DNA from: Helichrysum umbraculigerum
Taxonomy: Eukaryota > Streptophyta > Magnoliopsida > Asterales > Asteraceae
Length of the DNA stretch: 64,000 bases
Reading direction: 5' to 3'
NCBI GenBank assembly: GCA_949592205.1
Contig: CATIUR010000004.1
Location: forward strand, 91,224,337-91,288,336
Shown here: in pieces, positions 9,741 to 21,800 of the stretch
Layout: each line of letters begins with the position of its first letter
How positions within the stretch are numbered: the stretch's first letter is position 1
Position numbers and translations under genes: made by a program
The notes under the pieces: model-generated
What the model saw: only the letters and a program-made list of their open reading frames with translations
Told to the model about the DNA's origin: nothing
Database searches by the model: none

Positions 9741-12700
9741 TATTTTCATTCAACTTTATCAAATCTTTCTTCGACATATTCATTAGGTGTCGATGGTCAT
9801 AAACTCTGAAGATTTCTCTTTCACCACCTTCAACCTCATCATCAGCTTCAACCATGACAGCTTCTCCAGTTCCTGAATCCACGTGCCAACTCTTCATATT
9901 ACCCAGAATATCTTGTGGCATTATCTTCAGTGGAATTTGCTGAACACACCTGACAGCTGGATATACTTTCTTTCTCCTTTTTTCTTCCAGTCCTTTGACT
10001 TTAGTTCCTTCAATTTCATTGTCTTTCCTTTCCTTGGCTTAATCTTATCAAACTTCTTTGTTCTAACCTCAGTTCTGATTATTCTTTCAACATACTTAGC
10101 ATAATCATCATTACTCGGGTTATTCAACTCCAATCTATCCAAGTCCATAATTTCAAATCTTGGTAATGAACTAAATACTGCAAGCTTTTTCTCAAAATAT
10201 TGAACTCCGTCAAACCTTTTGATAGCGAAAAGCTTTAGTTCAGAGTCAAAGTACCATCCAATAATCCCTCTTTTAGGTTCCCGTTTCCCAGTTATATCAA
10301 CTTCAGAAACTCCAACCTTCTTCTTCTGTTTTGGAAGTTTTCTAAGAAAAACAGCTGGATTCTTGGTAGGAATCAAAGTTTCATCATCTTCAGAATCGGT
10401 TGAGTCATCGATTTCTTCATCTACATCGACAACTGTTGGACCTTGATCATTTTCAATAATAACTTCTGTGCTAGATGGGCTCACATGGTGTTCATCAATA
10501 TTTGCATCTGGATCTACACCAATGTCTTGCACATTCTCAGGTACAGCAGTCCAATCTTCAGGTAGTAAAAATTCTCCTTCTTCAAGATCAAAATCAATTT
10601 CTTCATCGATTTCATCAAGAAGATCACTTCCAGAGTCACTCAATTCTAGCACTTCCATACCTACACAAATCAAATTAATAATACAAATTCTTTTATTGAT
10701 TTCCCTGAATCAATCTAAGAATCTCTTTATTTATCTCAATTGTGTGATATAACCATATTATATAACTTATAAAATTTTTATTGATTACCCTGAATCAACC
10801 AAAAATTCTTAAGTCTTATTAAGATACTTAACAAATATTGATTAAATTTAAATTCTAATGCATTTTGAATAATCATCAAGCATTTAAATTTACTATTAAT
10901 TATCTTATATAATTTCTAAGATTTAATTGAACTATCAATCTAACTTTTAAATTATATATCATTTGTCTAGCAAAAATATTACATATTTAACTTGTCAGTT
11001 ATAAAAACTCTCAAGTCTAAATGTCTAAGTTAAAATAAATTTTGACCTCTGATATAAATCAGAACACGCCGCACGACTACTCAATGAGTCAGAAGTCTTT
11101 CGATCACTAATTTATTTAACTTTTCAAAATCAACTAACTTAAATAATTTCTAATATATTTAACTTGTAATAATAATCTCAAGCCGAACATATTACCAAAA
11201 TATTGAGTTACAATTATTCAGTTACAATTATAATGTACAATCATAATTCAACTAAATTCTAAGTACAAATGTCTACATAAGTCTAAGCTGTCTTACCAGC
11301 TTCACTTGTACCAGTAGCACTTGTACCAACACCATCACCAGCAGACGCAGACTCCCCCAGAGTAGTAGCTCGCTCACTAGTCTTTGAAGGACCAGTCGGC
11401 TCACTCTCTTTCTGTGTACTGGGATCATCATCTTCATCTCGTCTCTGCTTCTTCCTTAGCTCATCTTCTCTGCACGCCCCATGATATGCCAGAATCTCCC
11501 CCTGAGACGGCTTGTCCTTCGTCAACTCCAGCACTAAACGTTCAAGTCGATCAAGCTTTCTCCGGTTATCTTCGGCATCTCTAAGCAATATCGTGTGTGC
11601 TTTAAGCAGAGCAGTATAAGCCATACCTTTCTTAGTAAACTCCTTAGCAAGGATAACGTTCTGAGATTCAAGAGTTTGAACTCGAGATTCCAAGCTAGAA
11701 ATCCTTTCAGAAGCTTTCACTGGCGGTGTCGTATGTTGTGCAGGTTGTGCAGAAGCAGATTGTCCCACTTGATGGACCATCTGATCAAACGCATCACTCA
11801 ACATACCAGCTGCAATACGAGCTGCCTTGTTTGTTGTAAACCAACCAGTCATACCAGACACCTATATATAACTTAAATTAGTAACAGTAACAGAATTATC
11901 TGTCTCAATCTCTAATTAAGTTCTACTGCAATAACAATACTCATATCTCTAACCTGCTATGAGGTTTCAGATATACGAGCAGTCGATTGTTGCTTCATAG
12001 GTTTCGACCTAGCAGGCAGTTGTTCCCTAGTAACTGTTATAGAAAAGATCTATCTCAGTCTCTATGTCAAAATTTACAACCTACTATTAGTAATAAAATA
12101 AATAACCTGGCATGTTTCCAAGCGAAAGCTCAGGTGTAGATGTCCTAACACGCTTACGACGTGTAGTCATAAGAGGTTGAACCTCTTCATCATCATCCTC
12201 ATCTACTAGCTTTCTCTTTCCTTTCTCTGTCAGTTCTAAAACCCTCAGCGCATCATCATCTGTGGTATCCTCAGAATCTGAATCAGATGCTGTATGACCG
12301 TCTTTCCTAGAAGGAACGGATGGACCAGCACCTCTCTGATCTTGTGTACCCTCAGGTTGAATAACCTCTAGGTCAACAACTTCAGAATCCTATTCATGAG
12401 TAAGCACATATAATGATAAGAAAGATAGTAAATTATCAATTGAATTATAATATATAACAAATGTTACCTTAAATTGTTCAATTGCAACCAAAACTGGATC
12501 ATGAGCGTCATCGTTCTGTATCAGAACCTCATGAAGAACCTCAGCAGCTAGCTCAGGTATAACTTGCTCCCCTTGTTGTGCATCCTGATGTATAACATCT
12601 TCAATGAGCTCTTGTTGCTCAGCTGCTTCTGGAACTGGAGCTGGAGGTTGTTGTTGAGCTTGCTGTTGTTGTTGAGCTTGAGCTTGAGGTTGAGCTCCGG

Positions 12701-13514
12701 CATCCATCCAACCATTGTTCGGTGGAGCAACATAATCAGCATCAAGAAGATGCCCAAAGAGATCAGCAGCCTCAGGTTTGATGTCATCTTTACGCTTGGA
12801 TAACAGAAAACAAGCGTTGTAACCTCTCAACCCTATCGTCTCAACATGAAAATCAGCTTCATAAGCAGGTAGATTCGGAACTTGATTGCGAATCAGAAGC
12901 ATGCAGAATAGGGAATAAAGAATAAACTGCATTCGTACAGCTCCTGTAATCTGTCCGATAAAAGAATTGAAGATGTAAGAAGAAAAACTGTATGGTTTAT
13001 TGTAAACCAGTGACAGTACTGCAGACATAAGCTCTGGACTGGGCTCATCTAACCCTGACTTCTTGTTCCCAAAACTAGAAACAATAACCGTGAATAAGAA
13101 CCTCCATTGGCCTAGAACAAACGCCTTGACAAACTGGCGTCCTCTCCTGGGTCCAGAATATCCGGTACGACCCAAAGCGCCCTCAATAAAATCAGCAGAA
13201 TAAGGCCGAATACCAACATCTTGTTCTTCAGTCCCTAAACGTAAGAGCTGTCGAATATCAGCAGCTGTAAATGAGATAGGATGCTGATTGACTGTCGTAC
13301 GAATAGTAGGAGGATTTGCAGCAGCATCATAGACAATGTTTCTCCAAAACTCCGTAAGAAGACCTCTGTTCAGCGACGGTGACTCTGTAATAGCAAATCG
13401 AATTCTCGATCGTGCTAGATAAGTCAAAATCTGCTCAAAGCGCTCAGCACCGCGTTCATTCAGATCTAGGTTCACCAGTATGTTGTGACCCTTCTCAAAA
13501 GATCTGTTAGCCAT
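9741..13514 (-). pseudogene. five-exon accessory gene downstream of copia pol
   Basis: Exons on the minus strand: 13514-12468, 12389-12107, 12033-11954, 11861-11297 and 10660 to about 9741. All four introns (78, 73, 92 and 636 bp) start GT and end AG, and the phases (0, 1, 0, 1) keep one frame, so splicing is strongly suggested. Exon 1 encodes a 349-aa globular region (residues 1-270, with QLLRLGTEEQDVG and GRRGRQFVKAF) resembling the 'putative plant transposon protein' type of plant retroelement accessory ORFs, then a Gln/Ala/Pro-rich tail. Exon 2 is acidic with a basic KRKLVDE/TRRKRVRT patch, a possible nuclear signal. Exon 4 contains a coiled coil. Exon 5 is acidic and then basic. Lesions: TAG at 11959-11957 in exon 3, loss of one base in the A run at 9983-9978 (minus strand), and a 3' end fused to the truncated LTR. 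Its function is unknown to me. Confidence 0.75.
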
Positions 13515-13974
13515 ATCATTAATTCAAAATTACACAAATAGCAAAAAGATTAACTAAACAAACATTAATCAATTTAAACTTTAACGTATTATGAACAAAA
13601 GATCATCAAACGACTAAGTCTACTATTAATTAATAACTTAATTCACTGAAACTTGATTGAACAATTAAAAATATTTAACCTTTCAATTATATTCTTCAAA
13701 TTATATATAAAGTCCGTTAGCTAAGAATAACAATTTGAGTTATCATACTGCCGATAAATATCGGGACACGCTGCTCAACTACACTATGAGTCGGAAGACT
13801 TTCGATATGAAATAACTGAAATTGTTAAATGTTAATACATTTTTAACTTATAACATAAGTTCGTAAGTCTAAACGTGTAAAAACGAGTAACTTGTTAATT
13901 ATTTGTAACCAAACGATTCTTAAATCGAAAACAAGTTATAATGAAACAATATTAAAATTTACTTAATTTTACAA

Positions 13975-14303
13975 AGTCAACTGAAGTCAACAAGTTAAAT
14001 TCAGTTCTCAAAGTCAACCTAAGTTAATTAAAAATATAAATTAAATAAATCGTTCAACTCGCTTCGTAGAAACTCCACGAGTTGAATTCGAGTCGCTCCG
14101 GTCAACCCAAGTCAAACGAAGTCAAAATAAGTTCGTTTCGCTTCGGTCAACGAAAGTCAATAAGGTAACTCGATTCGGTTCGGTCAACTGAAGTCAAACG
14201 AATCAAGTTCGTTTCGCTTCAGTCAACTGAAGTCAACCAAGAAACTCGGTTCGGTTCGTTAAACTGAAATCAAACGAAACGAGTTCGTTTAATTGCAGTC
14301 AAC
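13975..14303 (-). promoter_or_regulatory. array of 13 W-box-like motifs upstream of the accessory gene
   Basis: Thirteen copies of AGTCAA or GGTCAA lie on the plus strand, that is TTGACT/TTGACC on the gene's strand, in about 330 bp. TTGAC(C/T) is the established WRKY-binding core. They sit 460-790 bp upstream of the ATG at 13514, within degenerate repeats containing GTTCGTTTCGCTTCGG. The motif count is direct; a regulatory role is inference. Confidence 0.5.
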
Positions 14304-14834
14304 GAAAGTAAAAAATAATTGGATTCGGTTCGTTGGAGCGGGCTACGAAGCGAGATTAGATCTCGGTTCGTAGGATGAACGGTTTAACGAGATCAATCTT
14401 TAAATCAACGATCTAACATGTTTCAAAGCAATTAAACACTTAAAACATGTTCCATTAGCATCGATTAATCATTATTAACATGTTTTAGATTTTATAAATC
14501 ACTAATTTTTATCAAATCCGTGAAAAACTAAACCGAAACATTCGAAAACATGACCCGATCGATTTCTCACAAATTACACGGTGAAATCGCATGAAACTTA
14601 CTTCAAAAGATGCGTAATGAAAAGATGAATAAGTTCCACGGATGTAAAATTCCTTCCTCGTTCGAAAAAATTGAAAATCAACCGAAAATAAACTTCGGTT
14701 CGTTTCGCCAGAAATCGAGTCGCAGAGGGTCTGAATTGGGTTCGTAGAGTATGTAGAAAATGTGAGTTCGGTTCGTTGAGTTGTCTCCTTTTATACCCTA
14801 TGTTCAATTTCGCACATGTTGACTCACTTCGCAG

Positions 14835-14850
14835 GTTTGACTAGTCAAAC
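14835..14850. repeat. 16-bp perfect palindrome with two W-box cores
   Basis: GTTTGACTAGTCAAAC is its own reverse complement and carries TTGACT on both strands. Another TTGACT lies 16 bp to the left (GTTGACTCA). Confidence 0.85.
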
Positions 14851-16349
14851 TTGCAATCTTAATTTAAAATGCGAAATAAAAACTAAGTATAAATTAAAAC
14901 CCATTTACTTTGTACAAGTCTAAAATAAAATTATTTTTCACTTGTAATTGTAACGATTGTTCAACAATAAATAGAGACAATTATTCAGCATAATTTAATT
15001 CCAAAGGGTAATATTTAAAAATATAAAAATAAAATAAAATTAAAATAACTTTATATTAACATAAAGCTAAAAGATAAAATAACACAAAACATATAAACTA
15101 ACAGTGGTATCAAGTAACATTTTATTAATTACTTCAATAAAATAAAGTACATTACTCAAACGAATAAGAATTTAACTACTTAGGGATCATATTAGAAAGA
15201 ACAAGCTATTTAAAATTTATTAAAAAGTCTAAGTTGATTGTTAGTATACATACCTTATGAAATTCAAATAAACTATTATAAAATTACAACTAAGTTTATC
15301 ATTTATACATTTATATTTATAAAATTATATCTTAGGTACCTTTATCCACATAGCATAATTAATAAATGCATTACTCACTTAACGTGAATATTTTTAATTA
15401 TAGACAGTTCAAGACGATTACCGGTATTATGATCCACATAAACAAATTATACGCAACTTTCTAAGCAAACACATTATTGTTAGTATGAATATTATCAAGT
15501 GCTTCCTATTATATGACATACTGAAGAATTTCAAGTAAAACTCATAACACTGCATCGTTGAATTTCAAGGTAGCGGTTACTAAATGATGTATCCTTTCGA
15601 AACATATAACATACACTTGAATTTTAAGGTTAGACAAATATCAGACATACCTTGAATATGCTATGTTATCCAAGTCTATACTTAGTACAACAAAGGATCC
15701 CTTCTAGCATAATTCAAAATATATTTGAGAATATTAATTTAATTAAAGGCTTCAGATCTGTACTCAGTACAACAAAGTTACCAGTAATGAAGTTAATACC
15801 CATATTGCTACTATTTGTCAATTTAAATTAAAAATGCATGATAACAGTGTATGGCAATACCATCATTCAACAATTAAGACTGATGTCATACATCATAGAA
15901 TAGTAACACAAGATAATAAACAAGTAATTAATTAAATTCTCAAGGCTTAGAAAATGTCGTATAATTTGCCTACCAGTACATCATATGATGAAGCCATCTA
16001 ATCTTTTAAATAAAATAGCCAAATTATAACTTGTGGATATAGGTGTATAATCAAATAAATATAAACACATACCTGATAGAACCGCTGTAGTTCTAAAGTA
16101 ACTTTATTTGAACCTACTAACATATCACACTTAGGACTTAAACTTATTATTGTGTAGCTTATTCTCCTAATGTACTATCATTTCCCTTAGTTTTTGCAGA
16201 TAAAAACTTAAACATTTTAAAGAATTTTATATTCTTTAATGAAGGCGATTCCCCTTAGGTAACAAGCAAATGAATGCCATACGCCTTTTTTTTTTTTTTA
16301 ATAACACATAAAAATACTAACTATTACAAAAATACCCTTGGAAGACTAA

Positions 16350-18190
16350 TCACTCTGGATTTCTCATTCCATTTAGTTGAACCAACGTCTCAAATCTTGC
16401 TCTGTCGAAAGCCTTAGTGTAGAGGTCTGCTAAGTTATCAGAAGTCGGAACCTTAACTAACCTTATCATTTTCTTTTCAACACAATCTCTAATAAAATGA
16501 TGTCGAATATCAATATGCTTAGTTTTACTGTGCTTTACCGGATTATTGGTGATCGACATAGTTGATTCATTATCAATCATCATAGGAGTATTGGTTATAT
16601 TTAACCCGCAATCCCGCAGTTGCTGTTGAATCCATAGAACTTGAGAGCAACAGCTGCCAGCTGTAACATACTCAGCTTCACATGTAGAAATGGCTACCGA
16701 GGTTTGCTTCTTGCACTGCCAGGATACTAATCTACCTCCTAGGAATTGACATCCTCCTGTCGTAGATTTCCTATTCTGATTGCATCCTCCATAATCCGAA
16801 TCAGTATAAGCAACAAGATCTAAGTCTCCATCAGTCGGATACCAAAGACCCAACTTAGGTTTCCCTTTGAGGTAACGAAAGATTCGTTTAACAGCTTGCA
16901 TGTGTGACTCTTTTGGATTAGCCTGATATCTTGCGCATAAACAAACAGCAAACATTATGTCAGGCCTAGAGGCTGTTAGATACATTAGTGATCCGATCAT
17001 GGCTCTATAAAGAGTTGGATCCACATCGCTATCACTCGATGTATCTGGACCTAGTCCATGATTGACTGGAATTGGATTATTGTAGACCTTACTTTCATCC
17101 ATCTTAAAGCGTTCTAATAGCTCATATGTATATTTAGATTGATGAATAAAGAATCCATCCTTCTTTTGATCAATTTGTAATCCCAAGAAGAAATTCAACT
17201 CTCCCATTGCAGACATTTCAAACCATTTTCTCATGATTTTCTCGAATTCTTGACACATTCTTTCATCAGACGATCCAAAGATAATGTCATCAACATAAAC
17301 TTGCACGAGAAGAAAGTCTTTCTTCTTCCATTTTACAAAAAGTGTACTATCAATTGATCCTCTTGTAAATCCATTCTCAAGTAGATACGTTGATAGTGTT
17401 CCATACCACATCCTTGGTGCTTGATGTAATCCATATAGAGCCTTATTCAAACGATATACTCTATCTGGATACTCAGGATCAGCAAACCCTGGTGGTTGTG
17501 AAACATACACCAATTCTTCAACTTTGCCATACAAGAAGGCACTCTTAACATCCAACTGATAAACCTTTATACCATAATATGATGCGAATGCTAAGAACAC
17601 TCTAATTGCTTCTAGCCTAGCAACTGGTGCAAACACTTCGTTGAAATCTATGCCTTCTTGTTGATTAAAACCTTGAACCACTAGACGAGCTTTATTGCGA
17701 GTAACAATTCCCTTATCATCTCTCTTGCACTTAAATACCCATCTAGTTCCAATCGGATATTCTCCCTTTGGTAGGTCAACCAACTCCCATACTTGTAATT
17801 TTGAGAACTGAGATAGTTCCTCTTGCATTGCTTCTACCCACGAGCTTTCCTTTAAAGCCATTTGAACATTTTTAGGCTCAACTTGTGAGATAAAGCATGA
17901 ATGTAGACATTGATTAGGAATCCCTGTCTCTTTCAATGCAGTATACAAGCTTTGGTATTCTAAATTTTTAGACGTACTAGATTTTGATTGAGTCCTTGTT
18001 TGAACCGTAGTATTAATATCACCGATAATGTTTCCAACGGGATGATTCTTACTCGTTCTAGTTGAAGCAACAGGCTCAACTGGAATCTCATCTCCTAAGT
18101 TAGTACCGATTTCCTCAAGAACACTATGTTGTTCAGGAATATCTTCCAAATCTGGTACACCCTCTCTAGATAACTGTGAGTTATCAATAC
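16350..18190 (-). pseudogene. copia reverse transcriptase and RNase H (3' part of pol)
   Basis: The frame is open for 599 codons from 18149 and continues rightwards in frame to the G2 insertion at 18191; G2 splits the polyprotein here. Visible motifs: the RT start ...GTRWVFKCKRDDKG, the block ARLVVQGFNQQEGIDFNEVF, QLDVKSAFLYGKVEE (normally ..AFLNG..), the catalytic YVDDIIFGSS, GLQI, and RNase H with LVAYTDSDYGGC, STCEAEYV and the ending KHIDIRHHFIRD. The domain order and YVDD place it in Ty1/copia. This segment has no internal stop. The protein cannot be made as a whole because of lesions upstream and the G2 insertion. Confidence 0.93.
18186..18190. repeat. target-site duplication of G2, left copy
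   Basis: AATAC, identical to 25044-25048 on the other side of G2. Confidence 0.96.
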
Positions 18191-18823
18191 TGTAACACCC
18201 CCAGATTTGATGATTTGCGTTTTTGTGAGATTTTTGAAGGTGGGGGTGGTTGGTGGAGTTGAGAGAAAAGAAAGGAGAAGGAGAAAGAGAGATGAGAAAG
18301 TGAGAAAAAGAGAGTGGGAAATGGGAGGTTATCCTCCCATTTTTCGCCCCGCGTTCCCGCTCCGTGCGGTGTTCGTTTGCTCCGTCGTTTCAACGTTAAT
18401 TAATTATTTTAAATATTAAATGGTACGTTTTAAATACAAATTATTACGTGATATTTTATTTAATTATTTTACAAATAAGTTTACGTTTGAGTTAATAATG
18501 TAAGTTGGTTTATTTAGTTTGCGCGTTTTACATTTTAAATTGTATAATTTCTGATTGTATGATACGAACGAATACGAAATATTATAATAATAATATTTTT
18601 GACATAACAACGTTATTTAATAAAATTTGTCACCAACGTCCATATTAAATTTGAATCGAAATACATCCGATTTAAATTGCGTACGATTTAATCAAATCGC
18701 ATATTCGTATATATTCAACAATATATATAATTCGATACATTAATTAGCCTAACCAGGAACTAATTACATGTATTAACATTCGATTAGGCACTAATCTCTA
18801 GTCCTAATTTGGCGGGTGTTACA
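18191..18823 (-). repeat. 3' LTR of G2
   Basis: The LTR is 633 bp, TGTAACACCC...GGGTGTTACA, so its terminal 10 bp form an inverted repeat. I read it as identical to 24411-25043. It contains a hairpin at 18321-18340, ATGGGAGG-TTAT-CCTCCCAT. Short frames seen inside it are chance. Confidence 0.97.
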
Positions 18824-18836
18824 TTCTCCCTCTGTT
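18824..18836 (-). other. polypurine tract of G2
   Basis: On the minus strand this reads AACAGAGGGAGAA, directly before the 3' LTR. It is the expected primer for plus-strand DNA synthesis. G3 has AACAGGGGGAGAA at the same place (37535-37547). Confidence 0.9.
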
Positions 18837-18857
18837 AGAAGAATTTCGTCCCGAAAT

Positions 18858-21800
18858 TTAGCTCAAAGTCGTGTTTGATGTGGAATCAGTGAAAAGTTGA
18901 GGATATTTGAGTCGCATTTGGTCTTCCCGTTCCCAAGTGAATTCCGGACCACGCCGCGAATTCCATCTAACCTTGACGATGGGAATACGACTTTGTTTCA
19001 GTTGTTTGACCTCACGGTCCATAATTTCAGCGGGTTCCTCAACGAAGTGAAGTTTATCGTCAACACGAATTTCATCTAATGGAATGATAAGTGTCTCATC
19101 AGACAGACACTTCTTCAGATTTGAAATATGAAAAGTAGGGTGCACGCTGCTGAGTTCGGATGGCAGCTGCAATCGATAAGCTACGGGGCCAATCCGTTCG
19201 AGGATCTCAAAAGGCCCGATGTACCGGGGATTCAACTTCCCGCGTTTGCCAAAACGGATGACGCCTTTCCAAGGCGATACTTTTAAGAGAACTCGATCCC
19301 CAACTTGGAACTCGAGTGGTTTGCGTCTCACGTCAGCATAACTTTTCTGACGATCACGTGCGGTTTTGAGTCTGTTTTGGATTTCCACAATTTTCTTAGT
19401 GGTGGCGTGAATGAGTTCAGGACCAGTGAGCTGACTATCTCCCACTTCAGTCCAACAGATCGGTGATCGGCACTTACGACCGTACAGTGCCTCAAAAGGT
19501 GCAACCTTAATGCTGGCGTGATAACTGTTATTGTACGAGAATTCGCACAACGGTAGATGTTTTTCCCAGTTTGTACCGAAATCAACTACGCAGGCGCGTA
19601 GCATATCTTCCAAGGTTTGAATGGTTCGTTCACTTTGACCGTCGGTTTGAGGATGGTACGCGGTACTCATATCGAGACGGGTACCCAATGCTTTCTGAAG
19701 TGATTGCCAAAAGTGAGAGGTGAAACGGGCATCTCTGTCAGAGATGATCGAGATTGGAACGCCGTGATGAGAAACGATTTCCTTGATGTAGATTTGTGTA
19801 AGGCGTTCCATTTTATCGTTTTCCTTGATTGCCAGGAAATGAGCAGATTTAGTGAGGCGGTCAACGATCACCCAAATGGTATCGCAACCGTTCGACGACT
19901 TGGGTAGTTTGGTTATGAAATCCATGGCAATTTGTTCCCATTTCCATTCAGGGATTTCAGGTTGCTGGAGTAAACCAGGCGGTTTCTGATGTTCGGTTTT
20001 GACTTTCGAGCAAGTAAGACACTTGCTGACATAAGTGGCGATTTCGGCTTTCATGTTTGGCCACCAGTAGAATTCCTTGATGCCGTGGTACATCTTATCG
20101 GATCCGGGATGAATAGAATATTTAGACTTGTGAGCTTCGTCCATCACCAAGCCTCTTAGGTTCCCAAAACTGGGCAACCAGATTCGGTTTGAGAAATACC
20201 TAATCCCGTTAGGTCTGATTTCGAATTGTTTGTCAATGCCCCGCAAGGCTTCATTTTTGATGTTTTCGGATTTCAGGGCTTCGATCTGAGCGGTATGAAT
20301 TTGAATGGTAAGATCGTTGTGAATGGTCATACTGAGGGCTCGGACTCGAAGTGGTTTAGGTCGTTCCTTTCGACTGAGGGCATCAGCTACAACATTAGCC
20401 TTCCCTGGATGGTACTTGATCTCGCAATCGTAATCGGTAAGCAACTCGACCCAACGACGTTGCCTCATATTGAGATCCTTATGATCGAAGATATGTTGGA
20501 GACTTTTGTGGTCGGTAAAGATAGTGCACTTAGTGCCGTAGAGATAATGTCTCCAGATTTTGAGAGCAAAAACGACAGCTCCAAGCTCGAGATCATGAGT
20601 GGTGTAGTTCTTTTCGTGAATTTTTAGCTGTCGTGAGGCATAAGCAATGACCTTGTCTCGTTGCATCAGCACGCAACCAAGACCTTGGTGAGAAGCATCA
20701 CAGTATACCACGAAGTCATCGGTGCCTTCGGGTAGTGAAAGAATTGGAGCACTGCAAAGCTTTTGTTTCAGAAGTTGGAACGCTGACTCTTGTTTCTCGG
20801 TCCAATCGAACCTTTTGTCCTTCTGAGTCAGTACCGTGAGTGATTGAGCTATTTTGGAGAAGTTTTCGATAAATCGTCGATAATACCCAGCAAGACCCAA
20901 AAATTGTCGTACTTCAGTTGCAGAGGTGGGTGCTTGCCAGTCTTTGATAGCCTCGATCTTTGATGGGTCCACGTGAATTCCCTGACTGTCGATCACGTGA
21001 CCAAGAAATTGAACGGTTTGAATCCAGAACTCACACTTAGAGAATTTAGCGTAAAGCTCCTCGTGTCTAAGTAGTTCAAGGATGGTTCTGAGGTGTTGCG
21101 CATGTTCTTGCTCGTTGCGCGAGTAAATGAGTATGTCATCGATAAAGACAATGACAAACTTATCGAGGTAAGGTTTGCACACCCGGTTCATGAGGTCCAT
21201 GAATACAGCCGGTGCGTTGGTTAGACCAAAGGGCATCACTTGGAATTCGTAGTGCCCGTAACGAGTTCTGAAGGCAGTTTTTGGAATATCGGTGTCGCGA
21301 ACTCGTAACTGATGATAACCTGATCGCAGATCGATTTTTGAGTAGAAACTTGAACCCTGAAGTTGGTCGAATAGATCATCAATGCGAGGAAGTGGATAAC
21401 GGTTCTTGACGGTCAATTTATTCAACTCTCGATAGTCGATGCACATTCGGAATGAACCGTCCTTCTTTTTGACAAATAAGACCGGAGCTCCCCAAGGTGA
21501 AGAACTCGGTCTAATGAATCCTCGATCCAGCAGTTCCTGTAACTGAGAGGACAACTCCTGAAGTTCGGATGGGGCTAAACGGTATGGTGCGCGGGCCACC
21601 GGTGCGGCACCCGGCACGAGATCGATTGAGAACTCAACCTGTCTAGGCGGAGGTAGACCAGGTAGTTCTTCCGGAAAGACTTCGGGAAAGTCTCTAACAA
21701 TCGGCACATCCTCAAGTCGCTTCTCCTCTGACTTCTTCTCGGTGATGTGTGCAAGTATCGCAGGGTAACTCTTTCTCAGAAATTTTCGGGTTTTTAAGCA

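Larger units (their letters stand above)
13515..16349 (-). other. non-coding interval between copia pol and the accessory gene
   Basis: This is 2.8 kb without a plausible ORF, on the upstream side of the accessory gene, and probably contains its promoter. The part 13970-14400 is made of diverged GTTCGTTTCGCTTCGGTCAA-type repeats. The part 14860-16260 is very AT-rich. An A run on the minus strand (about 16302-16290) lies about 50 nt after the pol stop. I see no nested insertion boundary in it. Confidence 0.6.

Noticed and set aside
12548..12803. Leu/Asn- and Leu/Ser-rich frames over the CAG/CTG-rich region
   Set aside because: Shadows of the Gln-rich tail of accessory exon 1 in other frames.
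16290..16302. Poly-T run after copia pol as a terminator or processed-transcript tail
   Set aside because: A single homopolymer about 50 nt beyond the stop has no target-site duplication or polyadenylation signal context that would support either reading.
18184..18419. Overlapping 69-73 aa frames on both strands, repeated at 24392-24639
   Set aside because: They lie inside the G2 LTRs, in Arg/Ser-rich low-complexity GA sequence. The duplication is the LTR pair, not a gene pair.
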